A DNA stretch of 64,000 nt from Acidobacteriota bacterium. Its GTDB lineage: Bacteria > Acidobacteriota > Terriglobia > Acidiferrales > UBA7541. The translations under genes and the position numbers were made by a program. Shown here piece after piece: positions 9,242 through 19,487 of this stretch (the first letter of the stretch is position 1; each line of letters opens with the position of its first letter). The notes beneath the pieces are model-generated. The model was not told the origin of the DNA, did not search any database, and saw nothing but the letters and a program-made list of their open reading frames with translations. The DNA is taken from the NCBI GenBank assembly GCA_013289835.1, contig JABCZG010000002.1:1-64000 (forward strand). The letters run 5' to 3'.

Positions 9242-10915
9242 TCAGGGTTTGAGGAGTGGCTGGGCAAAGCGAATGGGAACCCCAAAGTTCGAACCGCCAA
9301 ATCCTCGGACCACGGCAAAGGTGACACCGATCACTTCGCCGTCCCGATTGATCAGCGGCCCGCCGGAGCCGCCGGACGTGGTTTGCGCGTCGTACACAAT
9401 CTTGTCGGCAAGCACGTCGCCAATGTGGCCCTGCGTAACCAAAGGACGAATGAGCTTGCGGTGGACAAGCTCTTGAAGAACCTTGTCGGGGTCGCCTCCA
9501 GTGGATTTCGCAATTTCGTTGACGGCGTCTTCCCCGGCGCGCGCGAGGATAGCGCTAATGCCAGTGGCGTAGCCAAACGAAAGCAACGACTGACCGCTGA
9601 TCGCCGCCTCTTTTCGCGCATCGATTTTCAGGATAGGCCGCTTGAGGCTGGATAGATCGCCGGTCAGCAGAGCAAGGTCCGCCTCATTGGAGATCTGTGA
9701 AATGTTGACCGGCACGCCCGCGCCGGCTTCCGGAAAATAGGCTGTCATTTCCGCGATAGCGGGATTGAGCCCCTGCGCGGGAATCGCGCTGAGCTCGTCG
9801 TTCTTCCACCAGGGCTGGGCAACGTGATGATTCGTGAGGATGCGCCCCTGGCCCACGACGAAGCCGGTGCCGAAGAAATCGGCGCGAACTTCCGGCGCGT
9901 GGCCCTCCAAGGTGTATACCGGATTTCCGTCGCTATCCTTCAAAGGCTCGCCATCCGGATTGATTCCGCCGTAGCGCAGCGGCTGGCCGGAGTTCTTGTC
10001 CACAAACGAAACGGAGACGTGCAGCAGGCAGACGCTCGGGGCGTAGGCGCGAATCACGTCTTCGGCAGACTCCGATTCCGTTTCCACGCGCTTCAGGCGG
10101 CTGGTGGTTTCGTCGAGCTGTTTGCGCAACGTGGAGACTTCGTCGCCCTGCGCGCCCGCGATTTTCTGCCGCAGTTCATCCGATTGCTGCAGCAGCTGCT
10201 GCTTTTGCTGGAGGCCATCGGACTTCTGAAGTTCAGCGCGCGCGCTCCGGGCATCCGCGACCAATTGCTCTTGGCGGTGAGCGCTACGCTCCAGTTGCGC
10301 GATCACGGAATACGCGCGGTTTGCTTCCTTGTCGGCGCGCCGGGAATAAAGGATAAAAATTCCGCCGATCAAGAGGGCAAGGACAAAGAGCGCAGACACT
10401 CCGACTTTCAGTGTGCGTTCCAGTGAGAAAGCATCGCGGGTCATCTTTTCGGTGACGGCCAGCGCCTGGAAAGCGGTCTGCGCCACTTCACGGCCTTCAT
10501 CGGCGATACGCGTCTTCTCGCGGAGATCGGCAACGGAGTGCTTGTCGCGCAGCTGCACGCGGACGCGGGCGAGCATCTCGGCGGGCTCCCAGGGCGGAGT
10601 GAGAATATCGTCAGCACCGAGGTCCAAGCCGCGGGCGCGTTCGGCGCCGCCCCCGCGCGTAATCAGGATGACGCGGGTATCGGCTGTGGAAGAATTGCCT
10701 TTGATTTCGGCAAGTGCGTCGCAGCACTGAATATCCGCGAGGTCCGCGGAGAGAATCAGCAGGTCCACTCCAGTGTTGCGGACGAATTCGAAACCTTCGC
10801 CTTGGGACGTGGATACGGCGACCTCATAGCCAGCCGAGCGCAGAAGTTCGAGCAGCGACTGCCGCGAGGCGTCACTTGGATCAACAATCAGAATGTTTTC
10901 GCGTTTCGAGGACAA
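9242..10915 (-). CDS. Membrane-anchored trypsin-like serine protease with a degenerate receiver domain
   Basis: A 557-residue protein in four parts. Residues 1-123 look like a response-regulator receiver, but the phosphoacceptor Asp position is Ser56 (DLLILSAD) and the usual KPF Lys is Pro107-Pro108 (ILTPPWEP), so it probably cannot be phosphorylated in the normal way. One transmembrane helix follows (about 171-190), then a Gln/Glu-rich coiled coil (about 195-285). The rest is an S1C trypsin-like domain with His in ILTNHHVA, Asp in NEADLALL and Ser in SGGSGGPL. Topology rules put the receiver in the cytoplasm and the protease outside. It starts with TTG, with AAGG upstream. The combination is uncommon. 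Confidence 0.8.
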   Translation of the reverse strand: MSSKRENILIVDPSDASRQSLLELLRSAGYEVAVSTSQGEGFEFVRNTGVDLLILSADLADIQCCDALAEIKGNSSTADTRVILITRGGGAERARGLDLGADDILTPPWEPAEMLARVRVQLRDKHSVADLREKTRIADEGREVAQTAFQALAVTEKMTRDAFSLERTLKVGVSALFVLALLIGGIFILYSRRADKEANRAYSVIAQLERSAHRQEQLVADARSARAELQKSDGLQQKQQLLQQSDELRQKIAGAQGDEVSTLRKQLDETTSRLKRVETESESAEDVIRAYAPSVCLLHVSVSFVDKNSGQPLRYGGINPDGEPLKDSDGNPVYTLEGHAPEVRADFFGTGFVVGQGRILTNHHVAQPWWKNDELSAIPAQGLNPAIAEMTAYFPEAGAGVPVNISQISNEADLALLTGDLSSLKRPILKIDARKEAAISGQSLLSFGYATGISAILARAGEDAVNEIAKSTGGDPDKVLQELVHRKLIRPLVTQGHIGDVLADKIVYDAQTTSGGSGGPLINRDGEVIGVTFAVVRGFGGSNFGVPIRFAQPLLKP

Positions 10916-11162
10916 GTTCGCCCTTCTGTTACTTTGGAATTTTGGGACTCTGCGCCTGGCCGCTGAACGAGATCGACCGCCTATTTATAGATGAAGCTCA
11001 GCCGCGATGAGATACAGCTTTAATGCCCCATGGATTCTGTCACAAATGAATTTGGAACGGAATGAAGGATGAAATTTCCTTGGAGGCAGAAGCCCTTCCA
11101 GGATGGAAGAACAAAGAATACGCTGAGGAAATGGCTGAGACGGAGAGACAGCGAGCTTTGGC

Positions 11163-11786
11163 TCAGTACTTTCGAAGAACGCCGATGACCCGGCCCTGTA
11201 TTTTGACGTCCTGGGCAGGAACGAAAATGGGATCCATCTCGGAATTGGCCGGTTGCAGACGAATCTTACCCGCGCCTTCGCGATAAAAGCGCTTCAAAGT
11301 AGCATCTTCTCCGCCAATCAAAGCTACAACGATGTCTCCGGCATTGGCGACCTGTGTCTGCTCGCAAACGACGTAATCGCCATCCATGATGTGATCCTCA
11401 ATCATGGAGCTGCCCTTGACCTGCAAAACGAAGGAATTGCCACCCCGCGCAAAATCGCCCAGCGAAAGCGTCTCGCGTTCTTCGACGGCCTCCAGTGGCC
11501 GTCCGGCGGCGATGCGGCCCACGAGCGGAAGCTCCTGGATTCTTCGCTCCATCACCTGATCCTTGACGGACTTCGGCAATTGCACGATTTCGATCGAGCG
11601 GCTCTGGTTGTAACCGCGGCGAATGAAGCCCTTCTTCTCGAGTGTGGTGATATGCTTGTGCACCGTGGCCAGCGACGTCAGCTTCAAGCCCTTGCCAATC
11701 TCTTCGAAGCTCGGCGCGTAGCCATGCTTGGTCTCGAACGAGACGAGGTAATCCAGAACTTCCTTTTGCCGTTTCGTCAGGGCCAT
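11163..11786 (-). CDS. lexA: LexA repressor
   Basis: SOS-response repressor (207 residues): an N-terminal winged helix (YAPSFEEIGKGL, TVHKHITTLEKKGFI) and a C-terminal S24 self-cleaving domain. The cleavage bond is Ala94-Gly95 in GRIAAGRP, the nucleophile Ser127 in KGSSMIED, and the general base Lys165 in DATLKRF. RecA on single-stranded DNA triggers cleavage in the family. I chose ATG 11786 over an upstream in-frame start because MALTKRQKEVL is the normal LexA beginning and a strong GGTGGAGG sits 6-7 bp before it. The promoter just upstream contains a candidate self-operator. Confidence 0.95.
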   Translation of the reverse strand: MALTKRQKEVLDYLVSFETKHGYAPSFEEIGKGLKLTSLATVHKHITTLEKKGFIRRGYNQSRSIEIVQLPKSVKDQVMERRIQELPLVGRIAAGRPLEAVEERETLSLGDFARGGNSFVLQVKGSSMIEDHIMDGDYVVCEQTQVANAGDIVVALIGGEDATLKRFYREGAGKIRLQPANSEMDPIFVPAQDVKIQGRVIGVLRKY

Positions 11787-11821
11787 GTGTGCGCCTCCAC
11801 CTTCCGACTTTTTCCACAGCC

Positions 11822-11850
11822 ACATTAGGCGAAAAGAAAGCGAACGTCAA
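11822..11850 (-). promoter_or_regulatory. lexA promoter with candidate LexA operator
   Basis: On the minus strand a -35 box TTGACG (11845-11850) and a -10 box TAATGT (11822-11827) are separated by 17 bp. The spacer is almost entirely a direct repeat: on the plus strand GGCGAA-N6-GCGAAC (11828-11845), an 11-bp period. A repressor there would block RNA polymerase. The same 18-bp pattern sits in the promoter of the DinB-like gene at 35.9 kb. That LexA is the binder is inferred from position and autoregulation in the family. Confidence 0.65.
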
Positions 11851-12191
11851 GTCTCATTTTTTATTTTCGTGTTTCTTGCGCCATTTGCTTTCATGGCGCC
11901 TCCGGGAACCGTGGATGCTTATCGTGAAAAAAATTCAGTTCGCGGCCTCGTTGGCCCCCTTCTGGGAACGTCACCACCGCGCCGCTCCGCAAGTCTTTCT
12001 CGTTAGGACACATTGGCGCAAGAGCGACTCTCGCACTGCCACGCGCGTTCCCGTGTGATATCCTCTGGGTGTCGGCTCTTGGCGGGCTGCTTCAGAAGCC
12101 ATCCTTTCACCGCACCGCCTCATCCTTATGACTGAGCCGCAATCCTCCGGGGTAGGGGGATTTCATCGTTCTGTGGAGGCCTGGGACAGGA

Positions 12192-14051
12192 ATGTCTACG
12201 CTCATTGAAGTTCCACCGGTAAAACACAAGCGCGAAGTGCTGGATCAGGCGGTCATTCGCTTCGCGGGCGACTCCGGCGACGGCATGCAGATCACCGGCA
12301 GCCAGTTCACCAATACCGCCGCTCTGTACGGCAATGACATTGCTACGTTTCCGGACTATCCGGCGGAAATTCGCGCCCCTGCCGGCACGATTCCCGGCGT
12401 CAGCGGCTTCCAGCTGCATTTTTCCTCAAACGAGGTATACACGCCCGGCGACGCGATCGACGTTTTAATCGCCATGAATCCGGCGGCGCTGAAAGTCAAC
12501 GTTGCCGACCTGAAAGCCAACGGAATTCTGATCGTCAACAGCGATAGTTTCAAAGAGGGCGACCTGCGCAAAGCGCAGATGACTTCGAATCCGCTGGAAG
12601 ATCATTCGCTGGACAAGTACCGTCTCTTTTCGGTGGAGCTGGAACGGCTGACGCGGCGTTCGCTCGAGCATCTGGGCCTGGACGCCAAGTCCATGGATCG
12701 CTGCAAAAACTTTTTCGCGCTGGGCATGTGCTACTGGCTCTACAACCGCTCGATGGAACCGACGGTTCGATGGGTTGAGGAAAAGTTCAAGAACAAGCCG
12801 CTGCTCGTGGAAGCAAATAAGTTGGCGTTGAAGGGTGGCTATTCGTACTGCGAAGCCACGGAAGCGTTTCAAACCAGTTATGAAATTCCTCCGGCGCAGC
12901 TCACGCCGGGCTTGTATCGCAGTATGAGCGGAAATCAGGCGCTGGCGTTGGGATTCGTCACTGCGGCGCAGAAGTCCGGGCTGACACTTTTTCAGGGCAG
13001 CTACCCCATCACCCCAGCATCGGATATCTTGCACGAACTTTCGATGTACAAAGACTTCGGAGTGATGACGTTTCAGGCCGAAGATGAAATTGCCGCGGTC
13101 ACTTCCGCAATCGGGGCGGCCTACGCAGGCGCACTTGCCATTACCACGACTTCGGGTCCCGGCATGGCGCTGAAGACAGAGGCCATGGGCCTTGCCGTGG
13201 CCGTCGAGATTCCTCTAGTCATCTGCGACATCCAGCGTGGCGGGCCATCCACCGGTTTGCCGACCAAGACGGAGCAAGCCGACTTGCTGCAAGCGCTCTT
13301 CGGCCGCAACTCCGAAGCCCCGATTCCCGTACTGGCTGCGTCGACTCCGGCAGATTGCTTTTGGGTGGCCATCGAAGCGTGCCGCATCGCCGTCAAATAT
13401 ATGGTACCCGTCATCATTCTTTCGGACGGCTACCTGGCCAACGGCGCGGAGCCCTGGCGCATTCCCGATCTCAAGGACATTCCGGATTTCCCCGTGACGT
13501 TTGCGAGTGATCCCATCGGATTCCTTCCATACAAACGCAATCCGCAGACCTTGGCGCGGCCCTGGGCAGTTCCGGGTACGCCCGGGCTCGAGCATCGCAT
13601 CGGCGGCCTCGAGAAGCAGGATCCGACCGGCAACATCAACTACGAGCCATTGAATCACGAAAATATGGTTCGTATCCGCGCGGCAAAGGTTGCTGCCGTC
13701 GCGCAGGATATCCCCAACGTGCTTCCCGCAGGAGATCCCGAAGGCGATTTGCTAATCGTTGCGTGGGGTTCGACCGCCGGATCCATCACCGCGGCGATGA
13801 AGGCACAGCGCGCCAAAGGCCGCAAGATCGGACATCTACACCTGCGGCATCTCAACCCCCTGCCGTCGAACCTGGGCGATGTCTTCAAGCGCTATAAAAA
13901 AATTCTGGTTCCGGAACTCAATATGGGCCAGCTCTTATGGGTTTTGCGCGCGAAGTATCTGGTGGACGCCATCGGCCTCAACAAGATTCAAGGTCGCCCG
14001 TTCAAGCAAGCGGAATTGGAACAGAAGATCGAAGAAGTGCTGGGACTCTAG
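12192..14051 (+). CDS. korA: 2-oxoacid:ferredoxin oxidoreductase, alpha subunit (gamma-alpha fusion)
   Basis: A 619-residue subunit of the KorAB-type 2-oxoglutarate:ferredoxin oxidoreductase, which converts 2-oxoacid plus CoA to acyl-CoA, CO2 and reduced ferredoxin, or runs in reverse. The N-terminal gamma domain (FAGDSGDGMQITGSQF, TFPDYPAEIRAP) is fused to the alpha/pyrimidine-binding domain (GSYPITPASDILHELS, TTSGPGMALKTEAMGLA). The two-gene layout with the beta subunit 11 bp downstream matches KorAB; substrate preference between oxoacids is not proven by sequence. AGGA sits close to the start. Confidence 0.9.
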   Translation: MSTLIEVPPVKHKREVLDQAVIRFAGDSGDGMQITGSQFTNTAALYGNDIATFPDYPAEIRAPAGTIPGVSGFQLHFSSNEVYTPGDAIDVLIAMNPAALKVNVADLKANGILIVNSDSFKEGDLRKAQMTSNPLEDHSLDKYRLFSVELERLTRRSLEHLGLDAKSMDRCKNFFALGMCYWLYNRSMEPTVRWVEEKFKNKPLLVEANKLALKGGYSYCEATEAFQTSYEIPPAQLTPGLYRSMSGNQALALGFVTAAQKSGLTLFQGSYPITPASDILHELSMYKDFGVMTFQAEDEIAAVTSAIGAAYAGALAITTTSGPGMALKTEAMGLAVAVEIPLVICDIQRGGPSTGLPTKTEQADLLQALFGRNSEAPIPVLAASTPADCFWVAIEACRIAVKYMVPVIILSDGYLANGAEPWRIPDLKDIPDFPVTFASDPIGFLPYKRNPQTLARPWAVPGTPGLEHRIGGLEKQDPTGNINYEPLNHENMVRIRAAKVAAVAQDIPNVLPAGDPEGDLLIVAWGSTAGSITAAMKAQRAKGRKIGHLHLRHLNPLPSNLGDVFKRYKKILVPELNMGQLLWVLRAKYLVDAIGLNKIQGRPFKQAELEQKIEEVLGL

Positions 14052-14062
14052 GAGACTCGACC

Positions 14063-15103
<1,041 letters not shown>

Positions 15104-15156
15104 CTTTCGCTTCCATTCCCCCGCATTCACTGAAGAATTAGAAGTCCGCCAAGCGC

Positions 15157-17820
15157 CTAGAACTTGAATTGCAGGTTGAGCTGCATGCGCCGCGGCGGAA
15201 GCGCCGAAACTGCACGGTCAAAGTAAACAGAAGAGATCACGCCCACGTAAGTCACATCGTTCTGATGGTTCAGCACGTTGAAAGAATTCAAGCCAACGGT
15301 CAGCGTTGGCCCATCCTTCTTTCCTTTCGTCAGCAGGAAATCATGCTCAATATTTAAGTCCAGATTAATCAGCCCGGGACCGTGGAGAGAATTTCGCGTG
15401 TAGCCCGGCGGCCGGTCGTTAAAGATACCATCTCCGTTTTCGTCGGAACCCGTCGTCACGTTAACGGGTTTGCCGGAATAGAGCGAAAGTGCCGCGCCAA
15501 CCGAGAAAAACTTTGTCGCCTGCGTCGATCCCAGCAAATCGAATTTGTGCCGGCGATCGTTATCTGAGCGCGCCCAATCCGCCGAAGGGAAATAACTGTT
15601 GCCGGGAAAATACGTGATCCCGCTCGTGTTGTTGTAGGTTTTGCTCAACGTGTACTGCACCTGCCCGCTGAAAAAGCGGCTCGGTTTCCCGCGAAACGTC
15701 AGTTCCAGCCCGTTGCTCTTCTGATAGCCGTCCGATTCGATTTGCCGTTCCTGGCCGAGGTTGGCATCGGGACGAACGATGTCGGGATAGGGCGGCAGGG
15801 GAGCGTTGATGTCGCGCGAGCGGAAGAGATCGATCCCACGCGAACCGACGTATGTCGCGCTGAACGTGCTCTTCGCGGTTACCTGCCGCTCGACACTGAA
15901 GCTGTATTGCACGGTGTACGGGATGCGCGAACGTAAGTCCAACACCACTTCGCTCGTTGGCACTCCCACCAATTCCGCGGGCGTGACCGGATACGTCAAA
16001 GGAAATGGAGGATTCGCCGGATTCGAAACAATGAATCGCAGCAGATTCACTCCGTTAAAGTGCAGAAGATCCGCGATCGGGCGCGGCCCGGTGCGATCGT
16101 AGAAAACGCCCGTTCCACCGCGAAAAATGGTCTTGCCGTTCTTCGCCGGGGCCCAGGCAAAACCTACGCGCGGCGCGAAATTGTCCGGGTCATCGTGAAA
16201 AAAGTTTTGCCAGTAGTAGCGGGCCCCGAGATAAAGGGAAAAACCTGGCTTGATTCGAATGGTGTCCTCGATAAATCCAGACACCGTTTTCTCGAGGAAA
16301 ACCAGATGGCCCAGCCCGCGCTGCACAAAATAGGTTGCCGGCTGCCCCGCTTCATACGCCGCAAGGCTGTCAAACGTGTAGGTCCCAGCCATGTTCGTGA
16401 AGTCATCCGCGCCGCGCCGGCTGATGTCCGGTATATCCACGCCGAAAACCAGCTGGTGCTTTCCGCTGACGTAGGTGAGGAAATCCGTGCCATCGAAGTG
16501 ATATTCCGTCCGCCGCGAATCCGCCTGCGCACCGCCGCCCGTGAAAAAACCTGAAACTACGATCTGCGGATTTTCGTTCAGGCTGAAGACTGGCGCGTCA
16601 TAGTGGCCGACGAGGAATTGCAACTGGTTGACCCACTTCGGCGAAAAAATGTGACGGTAGCTGAAATTGACCTCGTGCTCCAGGAATGTAGTATTCGTCC
16701 CCGCTTCCGGCAGCACATTGCCGCCAACGCCTACATTCTTATTGCTTTGATGCTCGAAGGAATAGCCGATCCAGATGTGGTCGTTGTCGCTGAAGTCATG
16801 AAACACGCGTCCGGATCCAAAGAAATGGCGCATCGGCTGCGCCACGTTCTCGTTGATCGCGCCGTTGACGCCCGTCGCGACCACCGCCGCCTGGCTGTCG
16901 TCTTTATCCCATTCCAGAGCAAGAAGAAACGAAGTTTTCTTATCGTCTCCAATGGGCCCCGTCAGCGATCCGTCGAAGAATTCGCGCTGCTCGGGAGGCT
17001 TCCCCACGGCGAACGTATTTCGCGCATCGAACACCGCGTCGCGGAACAGAAAATCGACCGAACCGTGATAAGTGGGGGTGCCGCCCTTGGTGATGATTTC
17101 CAGTCGCGCGCGCCCCGGCCGCGCAAACCGCGCCGAATACGGATTCTGATTGATCTTCACTTCCTGAACTCCGGACGGTGGCACCCCCGGCCCGTTTGAT
17201 TCGATACCATTCACGACGAGCGAGACGCCGTTGGTGCCGATCGCGCTGTCATCCAGAAACCGCGAAAGCATGGTGATGTAGTCCTGATCAAACACCGGCA
17301 CGCGGTCCAAAGCGGACCGATCCAACGTGTTCGCGTTCTGGTTCTCGGAAACATCCGTGCTCAATTGGGGAGTGGCATCGCTCCCAGTCACGCGAACCGT
17401 TTCGTTCTGTTCTGCAATCGGCAGAACGACTCGCACCGCGGGCGTGGCCTTCGCTGTCACCTTTATATCAATCTGTTTCCCGCTGAAGCCGTTGGCCTGC
17501 ACATCGACTTTGTACGTTCCGGTCCGGACGTCTTCAAAATGGAACTTCCCTTCCTTATCGGTTGTGGTTCGCGCCAGCTCTCTTCCGTCCGCGGCGAGCA
17601 GCATTACCTGCGCCCCTACGATGGATGCTCCGGAAGGATCTAACACCACGCCTGAAACCGGGAGAATGTCGACGCGCTGCGCATCCTCCGCGGCAGCTAC
17701 CGCGTGGCTATTCGCCGCGCTTCCGTCCATAGGCAGCGCCGAAGATTGCCCCAACACTAGTCTACAAGAGGAAAAGGGAAGTAAGAATGCCGCAATCACC
17801 AGAATCGCTTTGGGTGTCAT
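15157..17820 (-). CDS. TonB-dependent receptor, Oar-like, with carboxypeptidase-regulatory domain
   Basis: An 887-residue outer-membrane protein of the type expanded in Acidobacteriota. A signal peptide (LVIAAFLLPFSS) leads into a carboxypeptidase-regulatory-like domain (SGVVLDPSGASIVGAQVML, TYKVDVQANGFS; about 55-140). A plug region (ALDRVPVFDQDYITML, GVPPSGVQEVKINQNPYS) and a long beta-barrel follow, ending in Phe (LNLQFKF), the outer-membrane insertion signal. It should import a large or scarce substrate using TonB energy; the ligand is unknown. The two TonB-like genes at 58-60 kb could power it. It converges on korB with 53 bp between. Confidence 0.88.
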   Translation of the reverse strand: MTPKAILVIAAFLLPFSSCRLVLGQSSALPMDGSAANSHAVAAAEDAQRVDILPVSGVVLDPSGASIVGAQVMLLAADGRELARTTTDKEGKFHFEDVRTGTYKVDVQANGFSGKQIDIKVTAKATPAVRVVLPIAEQNETVRVTGSDATPQLSTDVSENQNANTLDRSALDRVPVFDQDYITMLSRFLDDSAIGTNGVSLVVNGIESNGPGVPPSGVQEVKINQNPYSARFARPGRARLEIITKGGTPTYHGSVDFLFRDAVFDARNTFAVGKPPEQREFFDGSLTGPIGDDKKTSFLLALEWDKDDSQAAVVATGVNGAINENVAQPMRHFFGSGRVFHDFSDNDHIWIGYSFEHQSNKNVGVGGNVLPEAGTNTTFLEHEVNFSYRHIFSPKWVNQLQFLVGHYDAPVFSLNENPQIVVSGFFTGGGAQADSRRTEYHFDGTDFLTYVSGKHQLVFGVDIPDISRRGADDFTNMAGTYTFDSLAAYEAGQPATYFVQRGLGHLVFLEKTVSGFIEDTIRIKPGFSLYLGARYYWQNFFHDDPDNFAPRVGFAWAPAKNGKTIFRGGTGVFYDRTGPRPIADLLHFNGVNLLRFIVSNPANPPFPLTYPVTPAELVGVPTSEVVLDLRSRIPYTVQYSFSVERQVTAKSTFSATYVGSRGIDLFRSRDINAPLPPYPDIVRPDANLGQERQIESDGYQKSNGLELTFRGKPSRFFSGQVQYTLSKTYNNTSGITYFPGNSYFPSADWARSDNDRRHKFDLLGSTQATKFFSVGAALSLYSGKPVNVTTGSDENGDGIFNDRPPGYTRNSLHGPGLINLDLNIEHDFLLTKGKKDGPTLTVGLNSFNVLNHQNDVTYVGVISSVYFDRAVSALPPRRMQLNLQFKF

Positions 17821-18063
17821 CCCGTTGTTTTGTCCCGAGGCATTCTTTCGCCGGACTAAAATAGTAATGTAAGGACCACACTGGAAGCACCGAACTTTTC
17901 ATGAAATATTCTTCAGACAAGAATCTGGCGATAAGCTCCGAAGTGCGAGCATGCACGTCCAAATTGGCACGCAGGTTCCGTTCCCCAAGCCGGTTGCAAA
18001 TTAATTTGTGCAACGCCGCGTCTTCTGTTACATCCAATAGAGGCCAGACTCGGAGTTCCCTCC

Positions 18064-19431
18064 ATGGATGAATCTACAGGACTCGGCTCCTTCGCTCTTC
18101 TGGGCGATGCAGATCCTGTGCCCCAGAGTCTTTTCCTGGCCTTCCCCGAGCAAGCCAAAACCCTGACGCTTCTCTACGAGGTAAGCCGCGAGCTGACCTC
18201 TATCCTGGACCGCGAGGAGCTCCTCCGCCGCGTCGCGGAGCGCGTCAAGAAAATCGTCAACTACCACGTCTTCAGCGTCATGCTCTGGAACGAGCAAACG
18301 CAACTCCTCGAGAGTGTCTTTGCCATGCGCTACGAAGAGTCCATTCCCGCGCGGCTGCGCCTCCCGCTTCATGAAGGCCTCACAGGAATCGCCGCCGGCG
18401 AGCGCCGCGTCGTGCGCATCAATGATGTCACGGAAGACCCCCGCTATATCCGCTGCGAAACCGGCGTGGACGCGCGTTCCGAAATTGTCGTGCCTCTTTT
18501 CCTGCAGGACCGCCTCATCGGCGTTCTGGATCTGGAGAGCACCGCGCCTCATGCCTTCACCGCGGAACATGAGCGCATCCTCACGACTCTTGGCTCGTAT
18601 GTGGCTATCGCACTGGAGAACTCCCGGCTTTACGAAAATGCGCGCGAGAGCGAACGGCTGCTGCGGAGCGATCTGGACACCGCGCGTGAAATTCAAAGAC
18701 AGCTTCTTCCGACCGGTGCGCGAGAAGTGCCGGGCCTCGACCTCGCGGCAGCCTACGTTCCAGCGCGCGAATTGGGCGGCGATTTCTACGATTTCCTTCC
18801 GTACGGCGAAGGCCGGCTCGCTGTGGCGCTCGGCGATGTTTCCGGTAAGGGCACGGCCGCGGCTCTCTATGGTTCACTCGCCATCGGCACCGTTCGAGAA
18901 ATCGTGGTGGATCAGGCCTGCAACCCGGCGTGCATGCTGTCACTTCTTAACCGGCGGCTGTATAGCGCGCGCCTGGACTCGCGCTTCATTGCCATGTTGT
19001 TTGCCATCTATGACGCCTCCTCGCGCCGGCTCATGCTCGCCAACGCCGGCGGCCCCTATCCGCTGCTAGTGCGTGATGGACATGTAAAGGCCATTCGCCT
19101 GGAGGGTGTGCCGCTTGGTCTGCTCGCCGAAGTCGAGTACGACGAAACCACTGTGGATTTGCAGCCAGGGGACGTCGTGCTCTTTGCTTCCGACGGCATT
19201 CTCGAATCGGAAAACGCGGAGCAGCAGGAATTTGGCCCTGATCGTCTAACAGCTCTTCTCTCAAGTCTCGACCGGCATGAATCTGCTCGTTGCATTGCGG
19301 AACGCATCCTCGAAGCCACGGACAACCACAGCGGCCCCGGCACCGCCCCCCATGACGATCGCACCCTGGTTGTGCTTCGAGTGACCGAGGAAAAAGCCTC
19401 GGATCTCATGAAGCTTCCGATTATTTATTAA
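18064..19431 (+). CDS. GAF-domain PP2C/SpoIIE-type serine phosphatase (RsbU-like)
   Basis: A 455-residue soluble signalling phosphatase. A GAF sensor domain occupies about residues 40-195 (LYEVSRELTSILDREELL to YVAIALENSRLYENA). A short helical linker (LDTAREIQRQLLP) leads into a PP2C/SpoIIE domain with the metal-binding Asp residues in GGDFYDFLP, ALGDVSGKG, LFASDGILES and HDDRTLVVLR. Such proteins dephosphorylate anti-sigma-factor antagonists in partner-switching pathways. No antagonist or anti-sigma kinase gene is adjacent, so the target must be elsewhere. Confidence 0.88.
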   Translation: MDESTGLGSFALLGDADPVPQSLFLAFPEQAKTLTLLYEVSRELTSILDREELLRRVAERVKKIVNYHVFSVMLWNEQTQLLESVFAMRYEESIPARLRLPLHEGLTGIAAGERRVVRINDVTEDPRYIRCETGVDARSEIVVPLFLQDRLIGVLDLESTAPHAFTAEHERILTTLGSYVAIALENSRLYENARESERLLRSDLDTAREIQRQLLPTGAREVPGLDLAAAYVPARELGGDFYDFLPYGEGRLAVALGDVSGKGTAAALYGSLAIGTVREIVVDQACNPACMLSLLNRRLYSARLDSRFIAMLFAIYDASSRRLMLANAGGPYPLLVRDGHVKAIRLEGVPLGLLAEVEYDETTVDLQPGDVVLFASDGILESENAEQQEFGPDRLTALLSSLDRHESARCIAERILEATDNHSGPGTAPHDDRTLVVLRVTEEKASDLMKLPIIY

Positions 19432-19487
19432 CCACAGCAGAGCGGCCCACTTCGTACTCCGCAGCAATTTTTTAGTTTGTGGCTGGC

